DNA from: CAYXLI01 sp964464925 | GTDB lineage: Bacteria; Acidobacteriota; Terriglobia; Bryobacterales; Bryobacteraceae | Assembly: GCA_964464925.1 (NCBI GenBank) | Contig: CAYXLI010000012.1 | Coordinates: forward strand, 1 to 64,000 | Direction: 5' to 3' | DNA: 64,000 nt | In this document: positions 1 to 8,835 of the stretch, in pieces | How positions within the stretch are numbered: the stretch's first letter is position 1 | Layout: each line of letters begins with the position of its first letter | The notes under the pieces: generated by a model | What the model was told of the DNA's origin: nothing | Database searches by the model: none | The model's input: only the letters and a program-made list of their open reading frames with translations | Made by a program: the position numbers and the translations under genes

Positions 1-1
1 A

Positions 2-151
2 ATTGCAAAACGAGAACTCCACTGTTTCCAGCAACTCCCGCGTACGCTGTTGGGCGGGCACACCGGATTCCTCATCGCCTCTAGCGGCAAGCTTCAGGCA
101 TGTTGGCCCGCTCTAGGATGGGCGATGCCGGTCTTCAAGGTCACCTTGTGA
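2..151 (+). CDS. Possible 3' end of an upstream gene, cut by the window edge
   Basis: One frame is open from base 2 to a TGA at 149-151, giving 49 residues with no start in view. The stop lies four bases before the ATG of the radical SAM gene, the spacing expected inside an operon. The peptide (ending PVFKVTL) is not recognised. The open stretch is short enough to be chance, so this is only a candidate. Confidence 0.25.
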   Translation: MAKRELHCFQQLPRTLLGGHTGFLIASSGKLQACWPALGWAMPVFKVTL

Positions 152-155
152 GTCT

Positions 156-1628
156 ATGGCCATTACTGATTACAATGGAACAACAGGAGCGCTGCTCGAA
201 GTGAATCCTCTGCCCGAACATCTGCGCCGATCGGTTCGCATCAACTGGCACATCAGTTCGTGGTGCAACTACAGTTGCGAATACTGTCCTGTGATGGTGT
301 TTCATCAGCGTTCCCGCAGCGGCCAGAAGCAGGAGCACTCGTTTGACCATCGCCCCGTCGCTGACTGGTTGCAAGCGATCCGCCGATTCGATTATCCGGA
401 TATTTTTCTGAAAATCAGTGGTGGCGAGCCTTTTCTCGACCGGAAGAATTTCCGGGACCTGCTCCGAGGATTATCGGAAATGCCGCACATTCGGGTCGGA
501 GTCGACTCGAACGGATTCTGGGATACGGACTATTTTCGCGATCTCGATAAGCGTAACCTCTGGTTGGATATTGCGTTCCATCCGACGCAGGTTTCGCTAG
601 ACGAGTTCCTTCCGAGACTTCTGAGAATGCGGGCTGCGGGCTTCCAGGTCCTGATCGTAAATTACGTTTTGGCTCCCGAGAACCTGGACCGCGTGGATGA
701 GGTGGTGGAACGGTTCGAACGGGAAGGACTTTTCGTCAACGTCTCGACGATGATTCCTACCGGAGTGTATCTTTCGCGCTCGAAACGAACCGAGCGCGAG
801 TTGGACGTCATCGAGAAATACAGCACACCCCTCGACAATTATTTCAAGATCATAAAGCCGAAAACAAAGGGGCGTCTCTGTTTCTATCCTGCAATGACGT
901 ACTACCTCATGTACGATGGCACTGTGCGGGTCGCCTGTCTGGATGGGACGAGGCAAGACCTGTTCGAGGGCGAGCTCCCTCAGCTCCCGCGTGAGGCCGT
1001 GCCCTGCGAATACAATCAGTGCGTCGGTTGCAGTGACATGTATCGAGGTCTCGTTGATGAACCGATGCTCAAGCGGCCCCCGAGCCTCTTTACGCTTGAG
1101 CAATACGTCCAGGAGGTTCAGGACTTCCGCAAGCAGCGCAAGCGGAATGAGACACTGGGCCGTCTACCACTCATCGGGTCCTTATTTCGGCAGGATCTCG
1201 ATACGGCGTTATTCCGGCGGGAACTTGCGAAACTTGGCGAAGAAGTTCCCCTCATTCAGATCAATGGTCATCATGCTCCGGAGCCGTCGGAGACGGTGTT
1301 CGGACGTCCGGATCAAACTCAGCTCGATGCTCGCAGCCGTGATCGTATTTCGATCTCGGGCTGGGCTGCGAGTAAGGCGAGTGGCGCACCTCTCGCCGAG
1401 CTGCACCTGGAGATTGCGGATCGCCGGATCGGTGAGATCCGCGAGTTCTTTTATCGGCCCGATATCGCCGAAACGTATGGCCGGTCAGATCTCGCCAAAT
1501 CCGGCTGGCGGACAATGCTGCACCTCCCCAAACTCGCTCACGGAGAGTATGACTTGGTGTTGCGAGGCGTCGATCACCAAGGGAACTCGGGCGAGCTTCC
1601 GCCCATCAGGGTTCGGATTGCCGACTAG
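156..1628 (+). CDS. Radical SAM enzyme with C-terminal beta-rich accessory domain
   Basis: 490 residues. The radical SAM cluster motif CNYSCEYC (CX3CX2C, C37/C41/C44) is seen near the N-terminus, followed by a GGEPFLD segment that contacts SAM in this family. A second cysteine set around residues 240-295 (LCFYP, ACLDG, PCEYNQCVGC) resembles a SPASM or twitch region binding auxiliary iron-sulfur clusters. Residues from about 385 form a separate domain (ISGWAAS, RPDIAETY, SGW, LAHGEYDLVLRGVD) like the domain found at the C-termini of bacterial glycosyl- and methyltransferases. The enzyme is cytoplasmic by inference, as there is no signal peptide. Substrate unknown; peptide or sugar modification is possible. 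The family call is firm, the role is not. Confidence 0.85.
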   Translation: MAITDYNGTTGALLEVNPLPEHLRRSVRINWHISSWCNYSCEYCPVMVFHQRSRSGQKQEHSFDHRPVADWLQAIRRFDYPDIFLKISGGEPFLDRKNFRDLLRGLSEMPHIRVGVDSNGFWDTDYFRDLDKRNLWLDIAFHPTQVSLDEFLPRLLRMRAAGFQVLIVNYVLAPENLDRVDEVVERFEREGLFVNVSTMIPTGVYLSRSKRTERELDVIEKYSTPLDNYFKIIKPKTKGRLCFYPAMTYYLMYDGTVRVACLDGTRQDLFEGELPQLPREAVPCEYNQCVGCSDMYRGLVDEPMLKRPPSLFTLEQYVQEVQDFRKQRKRNETLGRLPLIGSLFRQDLDTALFRRELAKLGEEVPLIQINGHHAPEPSETVFGRPDQTQLDARSRDRISISGWAASKASGAPLAELHLEIADRRIGEIREFFYRPDIAETYGRSDLAKSGWRTMLHLPKLAHGEYDLVLRGVDHQGNSGELPPIRVRIAD

Positions 1629-1640
1629 CCCGGCCGTAAC

Positions 1641-1946
1641 TTAATCTTTCTCGATCTTCGAGACTCGGATTACTCCGGTCTTTTCGAATAGAGTGCCTTT
1701 TACCTTTACGCGCTGGGCCGCAAATTTGCCTGGCGTCTCCTGATCGCTCAGCTTATACGACTTCTTGCCGTCGAAGAGTACATACTTCGCACCGGCGGTT
1801 TTCCGGCAGTCCTGCACGCACTTCGAATCGGGGCTGATCTTCATCATCTGGTGATTCATGCCGCACATAGAGTCGGTAATAACACCGTGGAACTCCGCGG
1901 CGAACGCAGTAATGCTCAAAGTCAAAAAAAGGATTGGTTTCATCAT
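1641..1946 (-). CDS. Small exported protein with Cys/Met-rich N-terminus, last gene of the metal efflux operon
   Basis: 101 residues with a short signal peptide (cleavage near FAAEF). The mature N-terminus holds TDSMCGMNHQMM, then KCVQDC, so three cysteines plus Met and His lie within about 30 residues. The rest is a beta-rich stretch (KYVLFDGKKSYKL, VKVKGTLFE, VIRVSKI). The architecture resembles small acidobacterial secreted proteins with a GVITDSMCG-type start. The start codon follows the stop of the preceding gene by one base (TGACATG), so translation is probably coupled. A periplasmic metal-binding role fits the position but is inferred; the cysteines could equally form a disulfide. Confidence 0.7.
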   Translation of the reverse strand: MMKPILFLTLSITAFAAEFHGVITDSMCGMNHQMMKISPDSKCVQDCRKTAGAKYVLFDGKKSYKLSDQETPGKFAAQRVKVKGTLFEKTGVIRVSKIEKD

Positions 1947-1947
1947 G

Positions 1948-2640
1948 TCATTTGGTCTCCAAAACTTGCAGGCCCTGGACGCGGTTCACAGCGCGCCAGA
2001 GTTCCTGATACTGCTCCGGCGCCATCGGCGCGCGAAGCTGAAAGCGGACTTGCCGGTTGCCGCCGTGCAGCCGCCCGTATTTCTCGTAAGTGGCCACCAT
2101 CAATTGCAGCGGCCCCGAAGAATTGATGTTCTCTATGTATTCGACAGGCCACGTACGGCTCTGTCCCGGTCCGGCGAACGAGAGTACGCCCGGCCGGTAA
2201 CTGATCACGCCAAGCACGCCCTTGTTCCCTTCCAGCAGCCGCGCCGGGACCTGCCATTCCGCCGCACCCGCCGCCGCCATCGCCGCAACGAACCGCGACT
2301 GCAGGTTCGTTCGCAAGATCGCAGCTATCGAGCTCGCAAACCCTTCCGGCAAATCTTGAAACGTATAGGCGCGGTCGCGGCCGAACTGCCATTTCCGGTC
2401 CTCATACGTCAACACTTGCATCTCGTCCGGCGAGAGCAGCACCTGCTGCAGGTCTTCCCACTTCCAGGCCCGCGAGTGATCTTCATGCTTGCCTTGCTCA
2501 CGGAACACAATGCCCGTCGCGCTCACGTCGAGCGAGCCTTGCGCGCCGCCGCGCGCATGTTTGTGCCAGACCGTCGCAGCCGCCAGGGGCAACGTCAGAA
2601 CGAGTAGTGCTGCAATTCTCTGCGCAGTTCGAAGTTCCAT
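1948..2640 (-). CDS. Membrane-anchored protein of unknown function in the metal efflux operon
   Basis: 230 residues. One hydrophobic segment near the N-terminus (about residues 9-23) acts as anchor or signal peptide, followed by a soluble domain with no recognised motif. The start lies 46 bases inside the 3' end of the RND pump gene and the stop is one base from the next start, so it belongs to the same transcript. The segments LDVSATGIVFRE and WEDLQQVLLS look like a membrane-proximal beta domain, but no family can be named. A later in-frame start is unlikely because it would remove the hydrophobic segment. Confidence 0.6.
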   Translation of the reverse strand: MELRTAQRIAALLVLTLPLAAATVWHKHARGGAQGSLDVSATGIVFREQGKHEDHSRAWKWEDLQQVLLSPDEMQVLTYEDRKWQFGRDRAYTFQDLPEGFASSIAAILRTNLQSRFVAAMAAAGAAEWQVPARLLEGNKGVLGVISYRPGVLSFAGPGQSRTWPVEYIENINSSGPLQLMVATYEKYGRLHGGNRQVRFQLRAPMAPEQYQELWRAVNRVQGLQVLETK

Positions 2641-5600
2641 TTCCAGACCTCATAAATAGCCGGGTAAACTACCAGCTCGAGTAAGAAGGATGTGAAGATC
2701 CCGCCGATCATCGGCGCCGCAATACGCTTCATGACGTCCGCCCCCGTGCCGGTAGCCCACATGATCGGGATCAGCCCGAGAAACATACAGGTCACGGTCA
2801 TGAACTTCGGACGGATCCGCTTCACCGCGCCGTGCACGATGGCCTCTCTTAGCGCGGGGCGGTCTTTCAGCCAACCTTCTTGCTTTGCCTGCGCGTAGGA
2901 CAAGTCGAGATACAGCAGCATGAACACACCCGTCTCGGCATCCACGCCCATCAGCGCAATCAACCCGACCCAGACGCCGATGCTGACGTTATAGCCGAGC
3001 AGATATAGAAACCAGATCGCTCCGACCGCCGAGAACGGTACCGCCAGCACAATGATCATCGTTTTGCCGAGTGACTTTGTGTTCATATACAGCAGCATGA
3101 GAATTACAAAGAGCGTGAGCGGCAGTACGATGGTTAGCCGCTCGCGTACTCGCTCCATTGCCTCGTACTGACCACTCCACGCGATCGAGTAACCGGCGGG
3201 AAGTTTCACTCGGTCCCGCACGACCTGCTTCGCCTCGTCCACATAGGAGCCGATGTCGCGATCGGCAACGTCCACGTAGACGTATCCGCTGATCAATCCG
3301 TTCTCATCCCGGAGCATCGATGGGCCGGAGCGGACTTTTACGGAGCCGAGCTGCGAAGCCGGAATCTGCATCTGGCCGCCCATCGCGGGAATCAGTAGGC
3401 GCTCCAGACTCCGGAGACTGCTGCGGTAGTCCTGCTGGTAACGAACGTTGATTGGATAGCGCTCTCGGCCTTCAACCGTTGTGCTGACGTTGTCGCCGCC
3501 AATCGCGCTCATGACCACGCCCTGAACGTCTTCAATCGAGAGGTTGTACCGCGCCAGTTTTTGCCGGTCCCAATCGAAATCGAGGAAGTAGCCGCCGCCG
3601 GTCCGTTCGGCGAACACGCTACGTGTTCCGTGTAACGGGCCAACGACCTTCTCAATCTGAGTGCCGATCTGTTCGATGACGTTAGTGTCGGCCCCGTAGA
3701 TTTTGATGCCGACCGGCGTACGAATACCGGTAGACAGCATGTCGATGCGTGCCTTCACAGGCATGGTCCAGGCGTTCGACACGCCCGGGAACTTGAGCTT
3801 CGTATTCATCTCGTCCACCAATTGCTCGGTGGCGAGGCCTGCTCGCCATTGTGATTTGGGCTTGAGCACGATCACGGTCTCCATCATGGAAAGCGGGGCC
3901 GGATCCGTAGAGGTCTCAGCCCGGCCCGCCTTGCCGAGCACGGTCAGCACTTCGGGGAAGGTCTTGATGATCTTGTCTTGTGTTTGGAGTAGTTCCTGAG
4001 CCTGGGTAATCGACACGCCGGGAAGCGTGGACGGCATGTAAAGCAAAGTACCTTCGTCGAGCGGAGGCATGAATTCCGAGCCCAGCCGGTTGTACACGGG
4101 GATCGTGATCGCGACCAGCGCGACCGCGGCGGTGATCACCAGCCACTTGTCGCGAAGCGACCACCGGCAGACCGGTTCATACATGCGGATGAGAACGCGG
4201 CTGATTGGATGGTGCTCCTCGGAGTGGATCTTTCCGATCAGGACAGCATTGGCGGCACGGGCCAGCCAGCGCGGCCGAAATTGAAAATTATCCATGTGGG
4301 TGAACAGGAGCCGCATCGCCGGATCGAGAGTAATCGCGAGCACAGCGGCCACGATCATGGAAAGGTTTTTGGTGTACGCCAGCGGCTTGAACAGGCGGCC
4401 TTCCTGAGCCTCCAGTGTCAGCACGGGGAGGAACGAAACAGCGATGACCAGCAGCGCGAAGAAGCTCGGCGCGCCTACTTCTTTGACGGCGTCGATCACG
4501 ACGCGATGGTAGTCTCCCGGCCTGCCATTTCGCTCCCACTCTTCGAGTTTCTTGTGGGTCTGCTCGACCACTACGATCGCCGCGTCTACCATGGCGCCGA
4601 CCGCGATGGCGATGCCGCCGAGGGACATGATATTCGACGTCAGCCCGATAGCGCGCATCGGAATGAACGTGATGATGATGGCGACCGGAATGGTGATAAC
4701 GGGAATGATGGCGCTTGGAATGTGCCAAAGAAAGATGAGGATCACGATGGAGACGATAACGATCTCCTCGATCAATGTATGTTTCAGATTGTCGATAGAA
4801 CGAAGAATCAGTTCGGAGCGGTCGTAGGCCACCTCGATCCTCACACCCTTGGGGAGCCCGGGCTCGATCTCGTGCAGCTTCTCCTTCACGCGCTCGATAA
4901 CGCGGAGTGCGTTCTCGCCTTGACGCATCACCACGATGCCGGAGACTACATCGCCCTGCCCGTTCCAGTCCGCAATGCCGCGGCGCAGGTCCGGCCCGAG
5001 CTCCACGCGGCCGACATCACGAATCCGTACGGGCGTCCCGCCCGCCGTCGCGTTCAAGACGATGTTTTCCAGATCGGCAGGGGATTGCGCATAGCCGCGC
5101 CCTCGCACCATATACTCGGCACCGCTGAACTCGACGAGACGCCCGCCGACATCGTTGTTGCCCGCCCGCACGGCTTCCACGACCTTCATGATCGGAATGC
5201 CGTAAACCTGCAGCCGGCTCGGATTGACGTTGACTTGGTATTGCCGCACGAAGCCGCCAACCGGCGCGACTTCGGAGACGCCGGGCACCGACCGAAGCTG
5301 ATATCGCAAGAACCAGTCCTGAACGGACCGGAGTTCCGCCAGACTGTGTTGTCCCGTCTTGTCGACAAGCGCGTACTGAAATACCCAGCCCACACCGGTC
5401 GCATCTGGCCCCAGTTCGGTCTTAACGCCTTGGGGCAATCGCGGGAGCACGGCAGAGAGGTACTCGGTGGTGCGGGAGCGAGCCCAATACAGGTCCGTGC
5501 CTTCGTCAAACACGATGTAGACGAACGAATAGCCAAAGTCGGAAAAGCCGCGAACGGCTTTCACCTTCGGCGCACCAAGCATCGCCGTCACAATCGGATA

Positions 5601-5795
5601 AGTGACTTGATCCTCGACGATGTCGGGACTGCGATCCCAACGCGAGTACACGATCACCTGCGTATCGCTGAGATCAGGAATGGCATCGAGCGGCAGATCG
5701 CGCATCGACCATACGCCCGCGAGCACCGCGAAGCTCGTGAGAATCAACATCAAGAACCGGTTGTGCGCGGAGAACTCGATGATTCGCTCGATCAT
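2595..5795 (-). CDS. cusA: CusA/CzcA-type heavy-metal RND efflux pump
   Basis: 1066 residues, full length for the HME-RND family. The inner-membrane pump exports metal ions in exchange for protons, working with the adaptor and TolC-like protein encoded upstream. The sequence begins MIERIIEFSAHNRFLML with TM1, has the two large periplasmic loops, and carries GAMVDAAIVVVEQTHKKLE in TM4, the form typical of the Cu/Ag (CusA) branch rather than of drug pumps. TM10-12 include YNVSIGVWVGLIALMGVDAETGVFM. Start and adaptor stop overlap as ATGA. CusA transports Cu(I)/Ag(I) through methionine pairs, which I did not verify by alignment, so Zn/Co/Cd remains possible. Confidence 0.92.
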   Translation of the reverse strand: MIERIIEFSAHNRFLMLILTSFAVLAGVWSMRDLPLDAIPDLSDTQVIVYSRWDRSPDIVEDQVTYPIVTAMLGAPKVKAVRGFSDFGYSFVYIVFDEGTDLYWARSRTTEYLSAVLPRLPQGVKTELGPDATGVGWVFQYALVDKTGQHSLAELRSVQDWFLRYQLRSVPGVSEVAPVGGFVRQYQVNVNPSRLQVYGIPIMKVVEAVRAGNNDVGGRLVEFSGAEYMVRGRGYAQSPADLENIVLNATAGGTPVRIRDVGRVELGPDLRRGIADWNGQGDVVSGIVVMRQGENALRVIERVKEKLHEIEPGLPKGVRIEVAYDRSELILRSIDNLKHTLIEEIVIVSIVILIFLWHIPSAIIPVITIPVAIIITFIPMRAIGLTSNIMSLGGIAIAVGAMVDAAIVVVEQTHKKLEEWERNGRPGDYHRVVIDAVKEVGAPSFFALLVIAVSFLPVLTLEAQEGRLFKPLAYTKNLSMIVAAVLAITLDPAMRLLFTHMDNFQFRPRWLARAANAVLIGKIHSEEHHPISRVLIRMYEPVCRWSLRDKWLVITAAVALVAITIPVYNRLGSEFMPPLDEGTLLYMPSTLPGVSITQAQELLQTQDKIIKTFPEVLTVLGKAGRAETSTDPAPLSMMETVIVLKPKSQWRAGLATEQLVDEMNTKLKFPGVSNAWTMPVKARIDMLSTGIRTPVGIKIYGADTNVIEQIGTQIEKVVGPLHGTRSVFAERTGGGYFLDFDWDRQKLARYNLSIEDVQGVVMSAIGGDNVSTTVEGRERYPINVRYQQDYRSSLRSLERLLIPAMGGQMQIPASQLGSVKVRSGPSMLRDENGLISGYVYVDVADRDIGSYVDEAKQVVRDRVKLPAGYSIAWSGQYEAMERVRERLTIVLPLTLFVILMLLYMNTKSLGKTMIIVLAVPFSAVGAIWFLYLLGYNVSIGVWVGLIALMGVDAETGVFMLLYLDLSYAQAKQEGWLKDRPALREAIVHGAVKRIRPKFMTVTCMFLGLIPIMWATGTGADVMKRIAAPMIGGIFTSFLLELVVYPAIYEVWKWNFELRRELQHYSF

Positions 5796-7090
5796 TTGGC
5801 GCCTGCCTTCAGCCGTGTCTCGGCATCGATGAGAAAGGTGCCTGATGCGACGATACGCTCTCCAGCTTGCAGGCCGCTACGGATCTCGACCCGGTCCCCA
5901 AGCCACTGGCCCACGCTCACTTTGCGCGGCTCAAGTACGCCGTTGCCTTTGTCCACGAACACTGTTTGCTCCAGCCCGGTATCCATCACGGCATCGCGCG
6001 GCACGGTGAGCGAGCGTGGCGCCCTGACATGGAATTCCGTCTCGACGAACATCTCCGGCTTCCATACGTTGCCAGGATTCGACGTCTCGATCCGGACCTT
6101 CAGCGTACGGCTAGTGGGATCCACCTGCGGCAGTGTGAAGAGAACGCGTCCGGTGACGCGGTTCCCATTCAGTGGAGAAGTAATTGTTACGGCCTCGCCG
6201 GCTTTCACAAGGGCCGCGTCTGCCTCCGCTACGTCTGCGATGACCCAGATGCGGCTCAGGTCGATGACAGAGAACAGTTCGGTTTCAGGCGTAATACGCT
6301 GCTTGGCCGAAGCGTTGCGTGCTGTGATGTAGCCGCCCACCTGCGAGTAAATCGTGACATTTTTAACCGGCTTTTCGATTTGCGCCGGACTAAGGTCCCA
6401 GAGTTCGAGCTTGCGGCGAGCAGCTTTTACCATCTCTTCGGCATCGATCTTCGCCGAAGGCAGCGTGCTCTCCTGCAGGACGGAGCGTGCCTTCAACGCG
6501 AGTTGGTATTCCTGCTGTGCGGCGTACAGTTCCGGGCTATACAACTTTGCCACTGGAGCACCCTTCTGTAAATATTGCCCAACCGTATAGGGCTCAACGG
6601 ACTCGAGCCAGCCATCGGTCCGGGAGTGCACATGACCGATGCGGGATTCGTCCGCGGCGATCTTGCCGGGTGCGCGGAAGGAATGGTCGGATGAGGACTC
6701 CTCGACGGTGGCGTATTTGACGCCGATGAGATGCTGCTGTTCGGGGCTGACATTGAGCGTCTCCTCGTAAACGGGCTGGAGATCATTGCCGGTTTCGGGG
6801 TTGATTCCAGGCTTGTCGGAGGTATAGCCCGGCTGTGTCGGATCGCGATAGAACTTCGGTTTCCGTGTCTCCTTGGCGGGGGCGGCTTCGCCTTCGTAAA
6901 CGGGTTCGAGCTTCATGCCGCAGTCGGGAGCGATGCCCGGTTTGTCCGATTTGTACGCCGGGTGCATTGGATCGACGTAATAGAGCACCTTTCGTCCGCT
7001 CTTTGCCGGCACAGGTCCGTACCAACGGCCATAGCCGAAGCCTGCGGCGAACGCCGCCACGAGTCCAAGAAGAATGAGAGCTGTCTTCAT
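5792..7090 (-). CDS. cusB: CusB-type periplasmic adaptor with two N-terminal metal-binding-like modules
   Basis: 432 residues. An N-terminal hydrophobic segment is followed by two copies of a heavy-metal-binding module. The first (YYVDPMHP to CGMKLEP, about residues 38-65) keeps the Met, His and Cys that bind metal. The second (FYRDPTQPGY to TGNDLQP, about 80-107) has lost the Met-His pair and the Cys-Gly-Met. After these come the barrel-sandwich, hairpin and beta-barrel domains of membrane fusion proteins. It would bridge CusA and the outer-membrane channel. Its ATG overlaps the TolC stop by one base (TAATG). The family call is firm. Confidence 0.9.
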   Translation of the reverse strand: MKTALILLGLVAAFAAGFGYGRWYGPVPAKSGRKVLYYVDPMHPAYKSDKPGIAPDCGMKLEPVYEGEAAPAKETRKPKFYRDPTQPGYTSDKPGINPETGNDLQPVYEETLNVSPEQQHLIGVKYATVEESSSDHSFRAPGKIAADESRIGHVHSRTDGWLESVEPYTVGQYLQKGAPVAKLYSPELYAAQQEYQLALKARSVLQESTLPSAKIDAEEMVKAARRKLELWDLSPAQIEKPVKNVTIYSQVGGYITARNASAKQRITPETELFSVIDLSRIWVIADVAEADAALVKAGEAVTITSPLNGNRVTGRVLFTLPQVDPTSRTLKVRIETSNPGNVWKPEMFVETEFHVRAPRSLTVPRDAVMDTGLEQTVFVDKGNGVLEPRKVSVGQWLGDRVEIRSGLQAGERIVASGTFLIDAETRLKAGAK

Positions 7091-8343
7091 TAGGCGTCTC
7101 CCGCTACGAGCGTGAGCCCGGTGAGTTCCTCAAGCCGGCTGAGCGCCATGAGGAAGTTGGCCATCTCCTCGTGATAGGAGAGTTCTGCGTCCACCAGGGA
7201 TTGATAGTTCAGGAAGACAGACGCGAAGTCGGCGCCCCCTGTCGAGTAAGTGGTCAGGCCGGATTCGACTGCGAGGTTTGCCTGGGGAAGGATGGTGGTT
7301 TCGTACAGATGAATGATGTTCAGAGAAGTTTCGGCCATCGCGTAGTTCTCGCGGATACGGAAGTGCATCGACTGATCCGCCGCTTCGAAGCGGTGCCGTG
7401 CCTCGGCGACGCCTTGCACCTGTTCGCTGACCTGAGCGCGCTGGCGCTTGAGCCAGAATGGAACCTTCACGTCCACGCGGAATACGTACATGGGCGGCAT
7501 GGAGCCCATGTTGAAATAGCCTGCGGAAACTGCCGTGTCGGGGTAGTAGTCCTTGCGCGCAAGGTTCACGGCCGACTCGGCGCGTTCGATCATCTTCTGC
7601 TCGCGCTTCAAAATGGGCGCGTTGGCCTCGGCTGCGCGGTAGAGCGCGTCGAGTTCGGCGGGCATCTCGTGCTTCATCAGGAGAAGCGGGGGGGCGAGGG
7701 GCGCATCCGGCGGGCGGCTCCGAAGCATATTGAGTTCAGCTCGTTTCACAATCTTTTGCCGCTCGAACTGCTGAATGCGAACTTCCATCAAGGACAGTTG
7801 TGTCTGCAGCTTGAAGAGGTCCTGTTGCATGGCCTTGCCCACCGAATATCGTGCCTGGGTCATTTCGAGGATCTGCGTGAGGACGGTGCGGTTACGGCGG
7901 AGAATGTCAGCCGATTCGTAAGCGTGATGCAGATCGAAAAACGTCTGCTTCACCTGACTCACGATGCGAAGCTGGGTTACCAGATAGGCCTGGAACTCGG
8001 CCTCGGCCTCCTTGTTCAGAACCTCCGCGCGAAGGCCGCGTTTGCCGGGATAAGGGACCTCTTGCGAGACCATGAGGCCAATGTTGGCTATGGGTTCCGA
8101 CCCGAGCCCGGCACCAGGAAGGGGGTTGCCGCTACTATTCCAGCCGAGCGACACCATCGGATCCGGCAGCGCCTGCTCGCCGTATGGCTTCTGACGCATG
8201 GCTTCGACGCGCTTCTGGGCCGCCAGAATCTCGGGATTGCGCGACAACGCTTCTTTCAGGATTTCCTGAACAGTGAGTTTAGGCTCCTGCGCTGCGGCAG
8301 GCAAAAGCGCCAGCAGCGCGGCACAGACAAATTTAATAGGCAC
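7090..8343 (-). CDS. cusC: TolC-family outer-membrane efflux protein
   Basis: 417 residues with a signal peptide (AALLALLPAAAQEP). The body is long helices with heptad patterns (EILAAQKRVEAMRQ, EEMANFLMALSRLEELTG) and the duplicated OEP-domain pattern of TolC channels. It would form the outer-membrane exit of the efflux complex. It stands upstream of the adaptor and pump and is translationally coupled to the adaptor. No lipobox cysteine is seen at the cleavage site, so unlike E. coli CusC it may not be lipidated. Confidence 0.88.
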   Translation of the reverse strand: MPIKFVCAALLALLPAAAQEPKLTVQEILKEALSRNPEILAAQKRVEAMRQKPYGEQALPDPMVSLGWNSSGNPLPGAGLGSEPIANIGLMVSQEVPYPGKRGLRAEVLNKEAEAEFQAYLVTQLRIVSQVKQTFFDLHHAYESADILRRNRTVLTQILEMTQARYSVGKAMQQDLFKLQTQLSLMEVRIQQFERQKIVKRAELNMLRSRPPDAPLAPPLLLMKHEMPAELDALYRAAEANAPILKREQKMIERAESAVNLARKDYYPDTAVSAGYFNMGSMPPMYVFRVDVKVPFWLKRQRAQVSEQVQGVAEARHRFEAADQSMHFRIRENYAMAETSLNIIHLYETTILPQANLAVESGLTTYSTGGADFASVFLNYQSLVDAELSYHEEMANFLMALSRLEELTGLTLVAGDA

Positions 8344-8392
8344 TTTCTCCTCTTTCGCTCGGTGAGTACACTACGGGCGGCGAAGAGAAGAA

Positions 8393-8746
8393 CTAGATGC
8401 GAAGTTGGAAAGATTGGCGGACGGGATCGTCAGGAGGTGAGGGCTCAACGACGCAGATCGCCTTGGAGAATGCAGTAGCCGCAATGTTCCCAGAGACGGG
8501 CAAAACGATTGCAGCGGCAAGAAAAGTGGGGACCGGCGATTTCTCGATCTTCGCAAGGTCAATGGGTTGCGAACTGCAGCCCTTGTGTTCGTGTTGCGGC
8601 TTCTCACAATTCCCCTTGGCGTTGCAGCAATGCTTCTGGGGCTGAGCAGAGGCAGGGTTCGTACAAGCGAGGCATCCCCCTGTGATCGCGATTGTCGTGA
8701 CGACCAAGCAGATCAAGCTGGCGATGTATGCGCGAATGCGAGCCAT
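8393..8746 (-). CDS. Cys/His-rich membrane-anchored small protein heading the efflux operon
   Basis: 117 residues from MARIRAY; an ATG eight codons upstream is possible. There is an N-terminal transmembrane segment with ITGGCLAC just after it, then KHCCNAKGNCEKPQHEHKGC, which packs four Cys and three His into 20 residues. A second hydrophobic stretch follows (PTFLAAAIVLPVSG). The gene stops 49 bases before tolC, on the same strand. The cluster looks like a soft-metal ligand set, so periplasmic Cu/Ag capture or sensing is an attractive inference. No family is recognised. The high density of thiol and imidazole residues, and its absence from the textbook cus operon, are the notable points. Confidence 0.65.
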   Translation of the reverse strand: MARIRAYIASLICLVVTTIAITGGCLACTNPASAQPQKHCCNAKGNCEKPQHEHKGCSSQPIDLAKIEKSPVPTFLAAAIVLPVSGNIAATAFSKAICVVEPSPPDDPVRQSFQLRI

Positions 8747-8835
8747 CTCAAACACCGAGACGCAAATCACGCGCCAAAGGCTTCACAAATGTAACCAACA
8801 ACTTAGGCCAACGGCAGCGTTTTTACGCTCTATTT

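Noticed and set aside
4209..6332. 707-codon open frame on the plus strand
   Set aside because: It is antisense to the pump and adaptor genes, which have clear family motifs. Its Arg/His/Asp-rich composition is typical of a GC-rich shadow frame.
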